Shown here: positions 32,053 through 42,804 of the stretch, piece after piece
Numbering within the stretch: position 1 is the first letter of the stretch
Layout of the letters: every line of letters begins with the position of its first letter
Program-made: the position numbers and the translations under genes
The notes under the pieces: generated by a model
The model's input: the letters and a program-made list of their open reading frames with translations, nothing else
Databases searched by the model: none
Told to the model about the DNA's origin: nothing
NCBI RefSeq assembly: GCF_003034845.1
Contig: NZ_PZKC01000007.1
Coordinates: 62,001-126,000 of the forward strand
Origin: Pseudothauera lacus
Lineage (GTDB): Bacteria; Pseudomonadota; Gammaproteobacteria; Burkholderiales; Rhodocyclaceae
Direction of reading: 5' to 3'
Length of the DNA stretch: 64,000 nucleotides

Positions 32053-32405
32053 GGATAAAGCCTCGTTGACTCATGCACCGCCCACGGCGGCATTGCGGAA
32101 TTGGCGACGGACGCGGCCGGAACCGCCCCACCCCCGGCAGCGACGACGAGACCGCCCGCAGCAGATGCCACGGACGGTCGCCGACGCCCCGTTACGCGGC
32201 GCAGCCCTCTCACACTTACATTTCACACCGGCCGGCGCAAGATCGCCGGGGCGCGAAACCTCCCATGCTACGCCGCGCAGGGAAAGTTGACTTGTTGCAA
32301 TGGGCGAATAATACTTTATCCATAATTATGAATGCAACGGGCTGGCAAGCCGGCATTTTTCAGGCTATCTTGCCGCCCTTCACGGCGGCCTTCGCCGCCA
32401 GCACA
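32053..32405. promoter_or_regulatory. Divergent regulatory region of the mutase operon and GntR gene
   Basis: This is the longest gene-free stretch in the window. Its GC-rich left half shows nothing specific. The AT-rich right half carries TTGACT (32287-32292) and TAATAC (32309-32314), with a 16-base spacer, as a possible plus-strand promoter. It also holds the perfect ten-base palindrome CATAATTATG (32321-32330), flanked by GTTGCA and TGCAAC. The palindrome is a good candidate GntR operator. No cobalamin riboswitch was recognised. Confidence 0.45.
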
Positions 32406-33089
32406 ATGACATCGCCCATGACCGCATCCCGCATCGCTCCCCTGGCCCTGTACCAGGAAGTTGCCGAAAGACTGCGCCAGCGCATCTTCTCGCACGAGCT
32501 GCCGCCCGGCACCTGGGTGGATGAGCAGGCGCTGGCCGAGCACTACGGCATCTCCCGCACGCCGCTGCGCGAAGCCCTCAAGGTGCTGGCCTCCGAAGGG
32601 CTGGTGACCCTCAAGCCGCGCCGCGGCTGCTACGTCACCGAAATCTCCGAACGCGACCTCGACGAAGTGTTCACCGTGATGGCCCTGCTCGAAGGCCAGT
32701 GCGCGCGCACAAGCGCGCAGCGCGCCAGCGACGCCGATCTCGAACGCCTGCGCCGCATCCATGCCGACCTCGAACGCGCCGCCGACACCGACGACATCAA
32801 CGGCTTCTTCGAAGCCAACCAGGCTTTCCACCACGCCCTGCAGGAGATCGCCGACAACCGCTGGCTGCTGCAGGTGATCACCGACCTGCGCAAGGTAATC
32901 AAGCTCTCGCGCCACAACTCACTGTTCTCCGAAGGCCGCCTGGAGCAGTCGCGCGCCGAACACCGCAGCCTGCTCGACGCCCTGCTGGCGCGCGACGCCG
33001 ATGCCGCCGAGCAGCGCATGCGCGAACACATCAGCAGCGGCCGCGCCGCGCTGGCGCGCATCGCCAAGGCGAAGAACCGCGCGGCGTAA
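32406..33089 (+). CDS. GntR-family regulator with FCD effector domain
   Basis: This 227-residue protein has an N-terminal winged helix (RLRQRIFSHELPPGTWVDEQALAEHYGISRTPLREALKVL, residues about 20-60) and a helical FCD ligand domain. The FCD metal site residues appear in FFEANQAFHHALQE and REHISSGRA. A second ATG at 32418 is a possible start. It lies divergent from the propionyl-CoA operon and is the obvious candidate for its control, perhaps sensing an acyl-CoA or organic acid. Confidence 0.85.
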   Translation: MTSPMTASRIAPLALYQEVAERLRQRIFSHELPPGTWVDEQALAEHYGISRTPLREALKVLASEGLVTLKPRRGCYVTEISERDLDEVFTVMALLEGQCARTSAQRASDADLERLRRIHADLERAADTDDINGFFEANQAFHHALQEIADNRWLLQVITDLRKVIKLSRHNSLFSEGRLEQSRAEHRSLLDALLARDADAAEQRMREHISSGRAALARIAKAKNRAA

Positions 33090-33108
33090 CACGTCGCCAT
33101 GCCAAACA

Positions 33109-33185
33109 CCGTTCGGGCTGAGCTTGTCGAAGCCCGTTCGAAGGCACTGCCATCAAGTGCCCTTCGACAGGCTCAGGGCGAACGG
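33109..33185. repeat. REP-like imperfect inverted repeat
   Basis: Arms of about 24 bases start CCGTTCGGGCTGAGC and end GGGCGAACGG, with a central part containing CTTGTCGAAG and CTTCGACAGG. This is the well-known GAGCTTGTCGAAG-type intergenic repeat of beta- and gammaproteobacteria. It lies between the convergent GntR and transporter genes, where it may act as a terminator or REP element. A related copy lies at the end of the window. Confidence 0.7.
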
Positions 33186-33257
33186 AGTACCCGTGTCCTG
33201 CGTCCGCTTTGCCACGCCCGCGGCGGGGCTTACTTCGCTCAGGGCGAGCGCTATCGT

Positions 33258-34562
33258 TTACTCCGCCGGCAGCGTCCCGGCGCGCGTCACCAGCACCTGG
33301 TCGATGCGGTAGCTGTCGATATCCACCACCTCGAACTTGTAGCCGGCATACTCGACGAAGTCGGTGCGCTTGGGCACCTTGCGCAGCATGTACATCAGGA
33401 AGCCGGCCACCGTCTCGTAGTTCTGGAAGCCCTCGAAGACGTCGATATCGAGCGCGGCCATGACGTCCTCGATCGGCGTCACCCCGTCGATCAGCCATGA
33501 ATTGTCGTCGCGGCGCACGATCAGCTCTTCCTGGAAGGGACTCACCAGGTCGCCCATCACCGTGCTCATGACGTCCTGCAGGGTCAGCAGGCCGACCACC
33601 AGGGCGTACTCGTTGACGATGACGGCGAAGTCCTCCTTGGCGTCGCGGAAGCGCTCCAGCGCCTCGAAGAGATTCAGCGTGTCCGGCAGCACGAGGATCT
33701 TGCGCACGATGGGTTCGGTGCGCAGCGACAGCTTCTGCCCGTTGACGATGCGCGGCAGGATGTCCTTGGCGTCCACATAGCCGATCACCGAGTCGATACC
33801 GTCCTTCTCGCACACCGGGTACTTGCCGTGCGGGGTTTCGGCGATCTTGCCGCGGATGCTCTCCTCGGCCTCGCCCAGAGTCAGGAAGACGATGCTCTCG
33901 CGCGCGGTCATCGCCGAGGGGATGATGCGCGAGTCGAGCTCGAAGACGTTGGCGATCAGGTGCTGCTCCTGGTTGAGCAGCACCCCGGCCTGCGCACCGG
34001 CATCGGCCATCGCCATGATGTCCGCCGGGGTGATGTCCTCGACGCGCACGCTGGGCACCCCGAGCAGGCGGAAGATGCGGTTCGCCAGGCCGTTGAACAC
34101 CCACACCAGCGGCGCAAACAGCGTCATGCAGAACTGCATCGGCCGCACCACCGCAACCGCCACGCGCTCCGGCTGCACCATGCCGAAGCGCTTCGGCATC
34201 AGGTCGGCGAAGAGCACGAACAGCGAAGTCACGAAGACGAAGGCGATGACGAAGCTGACGGTGTCCAGCCACGGTCCGTCGTACATCGTGCGCAGCGCTG
34301 CCGCAACGTGGGGCGAGAGCGCCGACTCACCGACGATGCCGCCGAGGATGGCCACCGCATTGAGGCCGATCTGCACCACGGTGAAGAAATTGCCCGGACT
34401 GTCCTGCAGCGCCAGCACGCGCTGCGCATTGGGATGCCCGCCCTCGGCCATCAGGCGCAGCTTGACCTTGCGTGAAGCGGCGAGCGAAATCTCGGAGATG
34501 GAGAAGAAGGCGCTGACCGCGATCAGCGCGAAGATGAGCAGCAATTGATTGAACAACGACAC
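33258..34562 (-). CDS. CNNM/HlyC-CorC family transporter
   Basis: This protein of about 434 residues starts at GTG 34562 with an AAGGAG site just upstream. It has an N-terminal DUF21 domain with four hydrophobic segments (SLFNQLLLIFALIAVSAFFSI...), two CBS domains (from about 205 to 340), and a C-terminal CorC_HlyC domain ending VTRAGTLPAE. Family members move Mg2+ or other divalent cations, or protect against toxic metals. The older label haemolysin is misleading. Confidence 0.85.
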   Translation of the reverse strand: MSLFNQLLLIFALIAVSAFFSISEISLAASRKVKLRLMAEGGHPNAQRVLALQDSPGNFFTVVQIGLNAVAILGGIVGESALSPHVAAALRTMYDGPWLDTVSFVIAFVFVTSLFVLFADLMPKRFGMVQPERVAVAVVRPMQFCMTLFAPLVWVFNGLANRIFRLLGVPSVRVEDITPADIMAMADAGAQAGVLLNQEQHLIANVFELDSRIIPSAMTARESIVFLTLGEAEESIRGKIAETPHGKYPVCEKDGIDSVIGYVDAKDILPRIVNGQKLSLRTEPIVRKILVLPDTLNLFEALERFRDAKEDFAVIVNEYALVVGLLTLQDVMSTVMGDLVSPFQEELIVRRDDNSWLIDGVTPIEDVMAALDIDVFEGFQNYETVAGFLMYMLRKVPKRTDFVEYAGYKFEVVDIDSYRIDQVLVTRAGTLPAE

Positions 34563-34703
34563 GATGACTCCTTGCCGGCGAAGGCGGACGCTTATGACGT
34601 ACGGCCGGCCCCAGAGTCTAACACCGCGCCGTGCGGGGCGTTCGCGCCACCCGGGGTGATCGCGGAATTCGTGGCCGCGACCCGACGAACCGCCGGGGCA
34701 TCG

Positions 34704-34775
34704 GTAGGAGCGGGCTTGCCCGCGATGCGGCGATCGTTTTCCGAAAGGCCGCATCGCGGGCAAGCCCGCTCCTAC
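34704..34775. repeat. Perfect 27-bp inverted repeat (REP-type hairpin)
   Basis: Two exact 27-base arms, opening with GTAGGAGCGGGCTTGCCC and closing with its complement, are separated by 18 bases. The sequence matches the well-known Pseudomonas-type REP element, and it lies just past fumC, in the space before the transporter. Both the strict symmetry and the GC-rich arms make it a likely transcription terminator or processed hairpin. Confidence 0.75.
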
Positions 34776-34785
34776 AACCCCCCGC

Positions 34786-36195
<1,410 letters not shown>

Positions 36196-36352
36196 GGCGG
36201 TCTCCGGCGGGTTGTACTCCTTCCTGGAAGATAGCCCGCCGCAGCCCTTCCCGCCGAAACGAGAGCGCGGATCGGCTATCATGCGCCCGATTCCATACCG
36301 ACCGGTATGGAGCACACCTCCACCCGCAGCCCCACCCGAGCGAACCCAGACC

Positions 36353-37132
36353 ATGAGCGGCGAGATCCTTTTCGAACGCGACGGCGACGTCGCCCTCCTC
36401 ACCCTGTCCAACCCCGGCCGGCTGAACGCCATCAACGCCGCCATGTGGGTGCAGCTGCGCGAGGCGATGGCGCGCATCCATGCCGACGACAGCCTGCGCT
36501 GCGTGATCCTCAGCGGCGCCGGCGAAGCCTTTGCGGCCGGTGGCGACATCGAGGAATTCCTCACCGTGCGCGCCACCGTGGACGACGCCCTGCACTACCA
36601 CGACGAGCTGGTGGCGCGTGCGCTGGACGCCATCCGCGCCTGCCCCATCCCCACCGTGGCGGCCATCCACGGCGCCTGCATCGGCGGCGGACTGGAGATC
36701 GCCGGCTGCTGCGACCTGCGCATCGCCGGCGAATCGGCGCGCTTCGGCGCACCGATCAACAAGCTCGGCTTCTCCATGTACCCGGGCGAAATGGCCGGCC
36801 TGCTGGAACTGGTCGGCCCCGCGGTACTGCTGGAGATCCTCCTCGAAGGGCGCATCCTGCCGGCGCGCGAGGCACTGCAGAAGGGCCTGCTGACCCGCGT
36901 GGTGGACGACGAAGCGGTGATGGACGAAGCCCGCGCCGCCGCCGCGCGCATCGCCGCCGGCGCACCGCTGGTGGCGCGCTGGCACAAGCAGTGGGTGCAC
37001 CGCCTGACCCGCGCCGAACCGCTGTCCGCCGCCGAGAAGCGCGCCGCCTTCGACTTCCTCGCCACCGACGACTACCGCGAAGGGCTGGACGCCTTCCTCA
37101 GCAAGCGCAAGCCGGTGTTCAAGGGGCGCTGA
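36353..37132 (+). CDS. Enoyl-CoA hydratase/isomerase family protein
   Basis: This 259-residue crotonase-fold protein has the oxyanion-hole segments [20 protein letters not shown] and [22 protein letters not shown]. The substrate could be a beta-oxidation enoyl-CoA or another acyl-CoA; a more exact class is not clear. It starts at ATG 36353, is divergent from fumC, and its 3' end nearly meets the convergent permease gene. Confidence 0.85.
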   Translation: MSGEILFERDGDVALLTLSNPGRLNAINAAMWVQLREAMARIHADDSLRCVILSGAGEAFAAGGDIEEFLTVRATVDDALHYHDELVARALDAIRACPIPTVAAIHGACIGGGLEIAGCCDLRIAGESARFGAPINKLGFSMYPGEMAGLLELVGPAVLLEILLEGRILPAREALQKGLLTRVVDDEAVMDEARAAAARIAAGAPLVARWHKQWVHRLTRAEPLSAAEKRAAFDFLATDDYREGLDAFLSKRKPVFKGR

Positions 37133-37138
37133 GCGTCT

Positions 37139-37945
37139 TCAGCCGAAGATGCCGTGCAGCATTTTCAGGCACAGCGCCATCAGCACCCCGGCAAAGATCT
37201 GCTTCAGCGTCACCACCGGCAGGCGGTGCGCGAGGCGTGCGCCGAACGGCGCCGTCCACATGCTCACCGCGGCCACCAGCACCAGCGCCGGCAGGTAGAC
37301 ATAGCCCAGGGTCAACGGCGGCAGCCCGGGCGCCCCCCAGCCGTTGGCGAGATACCCCAGCGTGCCGGCCAGGGCGATCGGCAGACCGATCGCCGCCGAG
37401 GTGCCGATGGCGTTCTGCATCTTCACGTTGCACCAGGTCATGAAGGGCACCGACAGCGAACCGCCGCCGATCGCCACCAGCGCCGACACCCCGCCGATGC
37501 CGACCCCGACCGCGCTCATGCCGAGCGCCCCGGGCAGGTTGCGCGACGGCTTGGGCTTGATGTTGGCGAGCATCTGCAGCGACACGTAGGCCATGAAGCA
37601 GGCGAAGAAGATCGCCAGCCCGGCGGTACTGGCGCGCGAGGCGATGAAGGTGGCGCCGAAGGTCCCCGCCAGGATGCCCGGCGTGATGCCCCGCACGATG
37701 TCCCAACGCACCGCGCCGTGGGCATGATGGGCGCGCAGACTGGCGATCGAGGTCAGCACGATGGCCGCCATCGAGGTGCCGAGCGCCATATGCACCACGG
37801 TGTCGAGCGCAAAACCCTGGGCGAGAAAGAGCGTGGTCAGCATCGGCACCATGATGCCGCCGCCGCCGATGCCCAGCAGCCCGGCAAAAAAGCCCACCGC
37901 CGCACCGAGCGCCAGATAGGCGAGCCACCACAGATCAGGAGTCAT
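37139..37945 (-). CDS. TauE/SafE family permease
   Basis: This 268-residue protein has eight hydrophobic segments and the duplicated TauE/SafE (DUF81) layout, with GFFAGLLGIGGGGIMVPML near the N terminus and GVSALVAIGGGSLSVPFMTW in the middle. Such permeases export sulfite, sulfoacetate or related anions. The substrate is not shown by its neighbours. It converges on the hydratase gene with six bases between them. Confidence 0.85.
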   Translation of the reverse strand: MTPDLWWLAYLALGAAVGFFAGLLGIGGGGIMVPMLTTLFLAQGFALDTVVHMALGTSMAAIVLTSIASLRAHHAHGAVRWDIVRGITPGILAGTFGATFIASRASTAGLAIFFACFMAYVSLQMLANIKPKPSRNLPGALGMSAVGVGIGGVSALVAIGGGSLSVPFMTWCNVKMQNAIGTSAAIGLPIALAGTLGYLANGWGAPGLPPLTLGYVYLPALVLVAAVSMWTAPFGARLAHRLPVVTLKQIFAGVLMALCLKMLHGIFG

Positions 37946-38222
37946 TGGGGTGTATTCCCATTAACGCTGGCGGGCGCACCCGCGAAGGGCGCAATTGTGG
38001 CCCCGGCACGGCGTGCTGTCACCCCGGCGCTTGATTCAGGACATTTTGCCCGGCTGCTGCGCGGGGTTAGGATTTCATCGACCCCGGTCAAGGACGGCCC
38101 CAGGCCGCGAAGAGCTTCAAGTCGCCTCGCACCGGGGCCGTTAGCAAACACAAGAGGCCGGCAGCAGGCACGCGCCAGACTGCCGGCACGACAAGCACCC
38201 GCAAACCGGGGGAGACACCTGT

Positions 38223-40103
38223 ATGTTCGCCGCACTCAAGCACACCTCGATCCGCGCCCGCCTGCTCACCGCCATCGCCCTGCTGGTTGGCGGGCTGCTG
38301 TACTTCGCCATCGGCCAGGTGGTCGAACGCATCCACACCGCGCGCATGCTCGCCACCATCGAGACCCTGTCCACGGTCGCCGTGCGTTCGAGCGCGCTGG
38401 TCCACGAACTGCAGAAGGAACGCGGCCTCTCCGCCGGCTTCCTGGCCTCGCGCGGAACGCGCTTCCAGTCCGAGCTGGCCACTCAGCACACCCTCACCGA
38501 CCGCTACCTGGGCGAGCTGCGCAGCCAGCTCGACACCCTCGATGCCACAGCTCTGGGCAGCCGCTTCACCACCAGCCTGAACGCCGCGCGCGGGCAGATC
38601 GACCGCCTCGGCGACACCCGCAGCCGCGTGCGGGCGCTGTCCGCCAGCGGCGCCGACTCCTTCGTCTACTACACCGCCAGCATCGACGCCTATCTGGCGC
38701 TGATCACCACCATCAACCAGCTCAGCGAACACCAGCAGGTCTCCCAGGCCATCCTCGGCTACGTGATGTTCCTCAACGCCAAGGAGCAGGCCGGACGCGA
38801 ACGCGCCACCCTCAACGCCGCGTTCGCCGCCAACGCCTTCGATGCCGCACTGTACCGCCGCTTCATCACCATCGTCGCCGCGCAGGACACCTACCTCGCC
38901 GCCTTCCGCGATTTCGGCAGCCCCGGCGCCCGTGCCCTGCTGGAAGAAAAGCTCGCCTCGCGCGCCGCACGCGAGGTCGACCGCATACGCGGGATTGCCT
39001 TCGAACGCGCCGACAGCGGCGGTTTCGGCATCGAGCCGGCCGCCTGGTTCGCCACCATCACCGAGAAGATCGACGACATGAAGCTGGTCGAAGACCTGCT
39101 CTCCGCCGAGCTCGACACCCTGGTCGCCCGCCTCGCCCGCGAGGCCCGCTTCGAACTCTGGGTCGGCGGCCTGCTGACCCTCGCCAGCCTCGCCCTGGCG
39201 CTGTGGTTCGGCTTCGTCGTACGCGGCATCGTCTCCTCGCTGCGCCGGGCCATGGAATCGGCCGAGCGCATCGCCGGCGGCGACCTCACCGAGAACATCG
39301 AGATCAGCCGCATGGACGAGACCGGCCAGTTGCTCATGTCGATGAAGCACATCGTCGAGAGGCTGTCGCACACCATCGGCGAGATCCGCTCCGCCGCCGA
39401 ACAGCTCACCAACGCCAGCGGGCAGATCAGCGCCACCGCACAGACGCTGTCACAGAGTTCCAGCGAGCAGGCAGCCAGCGTCGAGGAGACCACTGCCAGC
39501 ATCGAGCAGATCACCGCCAGCATCGACCACACCAGCGAGAATGCCCGCACCACCGACGGCATCGCCGGCCAAACCGCGCGCGAAGCGGAGGACGGTGGCG
39601 GTGCGGTGCAGGAAACGGTTGCCGCCATGCAGCAGATTGCCGACCGCATCGGCATCGTCGACGACATCGCCTACCAGACCAATCTGCTCGCCCTCAACGC
39701 CGCCATCGAGGCGGCCCGTGCCGGCGAGCACGGCAAGGGCTTCGCGGTGGTCGCCGCCGAGGTACGCAAGCTCGCCGAACGCAGCCAGCAGGCCGCACAA
39801 GAAATCTCCACCCTCGCCGCGCGCAGCGTCAGTACCGCGGAGAAGGCCGGCGGCATGCTGCAGAAGATCGTCCCCGACGTCCGCCGCACCTCCGAGCTGG
39901 TGCAGGAGATCGCCGCCTCATCGACCGAGCAGGCCGCTGGCATCGCCCAGATCAACACCGCCATGGGCCAGCTCTCGCAAGCCTCCCAGCACAACGCCAG
40001 CGCCTCCGAAGAGCTCGCCGCCACCGCCGAGGAAATGGGCAGTCAGGCGCAGCAGCTGCATGAGCTGATGGAGTACTTCCGCATCGACGACGGCGCGCGC
40101 TGA
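38223..40103 (+). CDS. Methyl-accepting chemotaxis protein with NIT sensor domain
   Basis: This 626-residue protein has TM1 at about 13-30 and a periplasmic helical NIT domain (about 45-300, with [20 protein letters not shown]) of the type that senses nitrate or nitrite. TM2 lies near 312-334, followed by HAMP and a signalling domain with the hairpin [27 protein letters not shown] site precedes the ATG. No other chemotaxis genes are close. It ends 26 bases before the end of the convergent T6SS arm. Confidence 0.9.
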   Translation: MFAALKHTSIRARLLTAIALLVGGLLYFAIGQVVERIHTARMLATIETLSTVAVRSSALVHELQKERGLSAGFLASRGTRFQSELATQHTLTDRYLGELRSQLDTLDATALGSRFTTSLNAARGQIDRLGDTRSRVRALSASGADSFVYYTASIDAYLALITTINQLSEHQQVSQAILGYVMFLNAKEQAGRERATLNAAFAANAFDAALYRRFITIVAAQDTYLAAFRDFGSPGARALLEEKLASRAAREVDRIRGIAFERADSGGFGIEPAAWFATITEKIDDMKLVEDLLSAELDTLVARLAREARFELWVGGLLTLASLALALWFGFVVRGIVSSLRRAMESAERIAGGDLTENIEISRMDETGQLLMSMKHIVERLSHTIGEIRSAAEQLTNASGQISATAQTLSQSSSEQAASVEETTASIEQITASIDHTSENARTTDGIAGQTAREAEDGGGAVQETVAAMQQIADRIGIVDDIAYQTNLLALNAAIEAARAGEHGKGFAVVAAEVRKLAERSQQAAQEISTLAARSVSTAEKAGGMLQKIVPDVRRTSELVQEIAASSTEQAAGIAQINTAMGQLSQASQHNASASEELAATAEEMGSQAQQLHELMEYFRIDDGAR

Positions 40104-40129
40104 GCGCGCCCGCCGCCCGCCGCCCGCGT

Positions 40130-42799
40130 TCACGCGATGGTGTACTTGAACTGTCCGCGCTTGTCCGCCCCCGCCTTGATGCGCGCAATGGCCTGGCCTT
40201 CGGCCATGCGCCCAAGGACGGCGTCGGCGACCGCCGGCAGCAAGGTACCGTTGAGGATGTGATCGACGTTGCGGGCGCCGGAATCGACCTCGGTGCAACG
40301 CGCCAGCACGGCCTCGACGAGTGCGTCCGACCACTGGAAGGCGGCCTTGTGGTTGGCGGCAATGCGCTCGCGGATGCGCTGCAGCTTGAGATCGATGATG
40401 GCGGTGAGGATGTCGTCGGAGATCGGATAGTAGGGCACCACCTTCACCCGACCGAGGAAGGCCGGCTTGAAATGCTTGCACAGCACCGGGCGCAGCGCCT
40501 CGGCAAGGGCGTCGGCGGCGGGCAGTTCGGCGGCGGGCTTGTTGAGGCAAGCCTGCATGATCTGCGCCGAACCAACGTTGCTGGTGAGGATGATGAGGGT
40601 GTTGCGGAAATCCACCTCGCGGCCCTCGGCATCGTCGAGCACGCCCTTGTCGAAGACCTGGAAGAACAGCTCGAGGACATCGGGGTGGGCCTTCTCGACC
40701 TCGTCGAGCAGCACCACGCTGTAGGGATTGCGCCGTACCGCCTCGGTGAGCACGCCGCCTTCGCCGTAGCCGACGTAGCCCGGCGGCGAGCCCTTGAGCC
40801 CGGAAACGCTGTGGGCCTCCTGGTATTCGCTCATGTTGATGGTCACCAGCTTGCGTTCGCCGCCGTAGAGGATGTCGGCGAGCGCAAGGGCGGTTTCGGT
40901 CTTGCCGACCCCCGAGGGGCCGACGAAGAGGAACACGCCCTTGGGTTTGTTGGGGTCTTCCAGGCTGGCGCGGGCGGTGCGGATGCGCTGGGCGATGGCT
41001 TCGAGGGCGTGGTCCTGGCCGATGACGCGGGCCTGCAGCAAGGGCTTGAGGTTGAGCACGGTGCGGATCTCGTCCTTCACCATCTTGCCGAGCGGGATGC
41101 CGGTCCACCCGGCGACGATCTCGGCCACCACGTGACCGTCGACCTGCAGCGGCACCATCGGCGTCTCGCCCTGCAGCGCGCCGAGCTCGGCGCGCAGGCG
41201 TTCGAGCTCGGCCACCGGCGCCGGATCCTTGCCGCGGCGCGCGGGCACCGACCCGGCCTCGCCGCTTTCCAGTTCGCTGCGCAAGGCCACCACCTGGCCA
41301 ACCAGCTCGCGCTCGCGTTGATATTGTGCACGCAGCGCCTGCAGTTCGCTCTCGGCGGCATCGATCTGCGTCTGCAGTTCGTCCAGGCGAGGCTTGTGGG
41401 CACCGCCGGAGAGGGTTTCGCGGCGCAGCGCGGCAACTTCCGCGCGCAGGCAGTCGAGGCGCTTTTCCGCGCTGTCGATGTGCGCCGGGGTGGCGCTGTG
41501 GGCAAGGGCGACGCGCGCGCAGGCGGTATCGAGCACGCTGATGGCCTTGTCGGGAAGCTGGCGACCGCTGATGTAGCGATGCGACAGGCGCACCGCTTCG
41601 GTGACGGCGTCGTCGAGGACGCGGATGCCGAAGTGCGCCTCCATCAGCGGCACCATCCCCCGCAGCATGTCGGCAGCAACCGTCTCGGAGGGTTCCTCGA
41701 CCTTGACCACCTGGAAGCGCCGCGCCAGCGCGGCGTCCTTCTCGAAGTACTTCTTGTACTCCGCCCAGGTCGTCGCTGCCACGGTGCGCAGCTCGCCACG
41801 CGCGAGGGCGGGCTTGAGCAGGTTGGCAGCATCGTTCTGGCCGGACTGGCCGCCGGCACCGATCATGGTGTGGGCTTCGTCGATGAAGAGGATGATCGGG
41901 CGCGGGCTCTTCTTGACCTCGTCGATGACGCTCTTGAGGCGGTTCTCGAACTCGCCCTTGACGCTCGCCCCGGCCTGCAGCAGGCCGAGATCGAGCACGT
42001 GCAGCTCGACCTCCTGCAGCGGCGGCGGCACGTCGCCGCCGGCGATGCGCAGCGCCAGCCCCTCGGCCACCGCGGTCTTGCCGACGCCGGCCTCGCCGGT
42101 GAGGATGGGATTGTTCTGCCGCCGCCGCAGCAGGATGTCGATGATCTGGCGGATCTCGCCGTCGCGCCCGATCACCGGGTCGAGCTTGCCGTCGCGGGCG
42201 CGCTGGGTGAGGTTGGTGGTGAACTGGTCGAGCGCCGGGGTGGCGGCGGCCAGCGGCCCGCCGGCATGCTCCGCCGCTTCGCCGGCCACCGGCGCCGTGG
42301 GCGCCATGCCGGCGGCCTCGCGTGCCTCTGCGGAGCCTTCGGTGAGCTTGTCGAACTCGTGCTTCAGCGCATCGACGCGCACCTGCGCGAACAGTGCGGA
42401 ACCGCGCTGCGCGAGCTGTGCCAGCTCGGGGTCGGTGAGCAGGGCGAGGAGCAGATGGCCGGAGCGGATGCGCGGCAGGCTGGTGTCAAGCGAGGCGATC
42501 AGCCAGGCCTGCGAGAACAGTCGCGGCAAATGGGCGGAGAACACCGGGGTACGCGTATTGCCGTTACGCAGGCGGCCAAGCTCGTCGTGGAGGTCGCGTT
42601 CGAGCTCGGCAATGCTCACCGCGCTGCGCCTGAGCACGGTGACCAGGTCGCTGTCGGGCTGCTCGCAGAGCGCCAGCATGAGGTGTTCGAGGTCGACCTC
42701 GAAATGCCCGCGCGACATGCACAGGCTGGCGGCACGTTCGGCGGCGGTGCGGCAGCTGCCGTTGAGTTTTGCGATGAGGGTCTTCAGGGATGCGGTCAT
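40130..42799 (-). CDS. tssH: T6SS ATPase TssH (ClpV)
   Basis: This 889-residue AAA+ protein has an N-terminal Clp domain that should bind TssC, a first ATPase module (Walker A GEAGVGKTAV) and a second (GPSGVGKTETALALADI). It unfolds and recycles the contracted TssB/TssC sheath in the cytoplasm. The start lies five bases past the tssG stop. In the minus-strand arm it is the last tss gene; TssA, which often follows, is missing and the chemoreceptor gene sits there instead. Confidence 0.95.
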   Translation of the reverse strand: MTASLKTLIAKLNGSCRTAAERAASLCMSRGHFEVDLEHLMLALCEQPDSDLVTVLRRSAVSIAELERDLHDELGRLRNGNTRTPVFSAHLPRLFSQAWLIASLDTSLPRIRSGHLLLALLTDPELAQLAQRGSALFAQVRVDALKHEFDKLTEGSAEAREAAGMAPTAPVAGEAAEHAGGPLAAATPALDQFTTNLTQRARDGKLDPVIGRDGEIRQIIDILLRRRQNNPILTGEAGVGKTAVAEGLALRIAGGDVPPPLQEVELHVLDLGLLQAGASVKGEFENRLKSVIDEVKKSPRPIILFIDEAHTMIGAGGQSGQNDAANLLKPALARGELRTVAATTWAEYKKYFEKDAALARRFQVVKVEEPSETVAADMLRGMVPLMEAHFGIRVLDDAVTEAVRLSHRYISGRQLPDKAISVLDTACARVALAHSATPAHIDSAEKRLDCLRAEVAALRRETLSGGAHKPRLDELQTQIDAAESELQALRAQYQRERELVGQVVALRSELESGEAGSVPARRGKDPAPVAELERLRAELGALQGETPMVPLQVDGHVVAEIVAGWTGIPLGKMVKDEIRTVLNLKPLLQARVIGQDHALEAIAQRIRTARASLEDPNKPKGVFLFVGPSGVGKTETALALADILYGGERKLVTINMSEYQEAHSVSGLKGSPPGYVGYGEGGVLTEAVRRNPYSVVLLDEVEKAHPDVLELFFQVFDKGVLDDAEGREVDFRNTLIILTSNVGSAQIMQACLNKPAAELPAADALAEALRPVLCKHFKPAFLGRVKVVPYYPISDDILTAIIDLKLQRIRERIAANHKAAFQWSDALVEAVLARCTEVDSGARNVDHILNGTLLPAVADAVLGRMAEGQAIARIKAGADKRGQFKYTIA

Positions 42800-42804
42800 G
42801 GGTC

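Noticed and set aside
32053-32290. Cobalamin riboswitch before the B12-dependent mutase
   Set aside because: I could not find a B12-box-like core or a suitable hairpin set on the minus strand.
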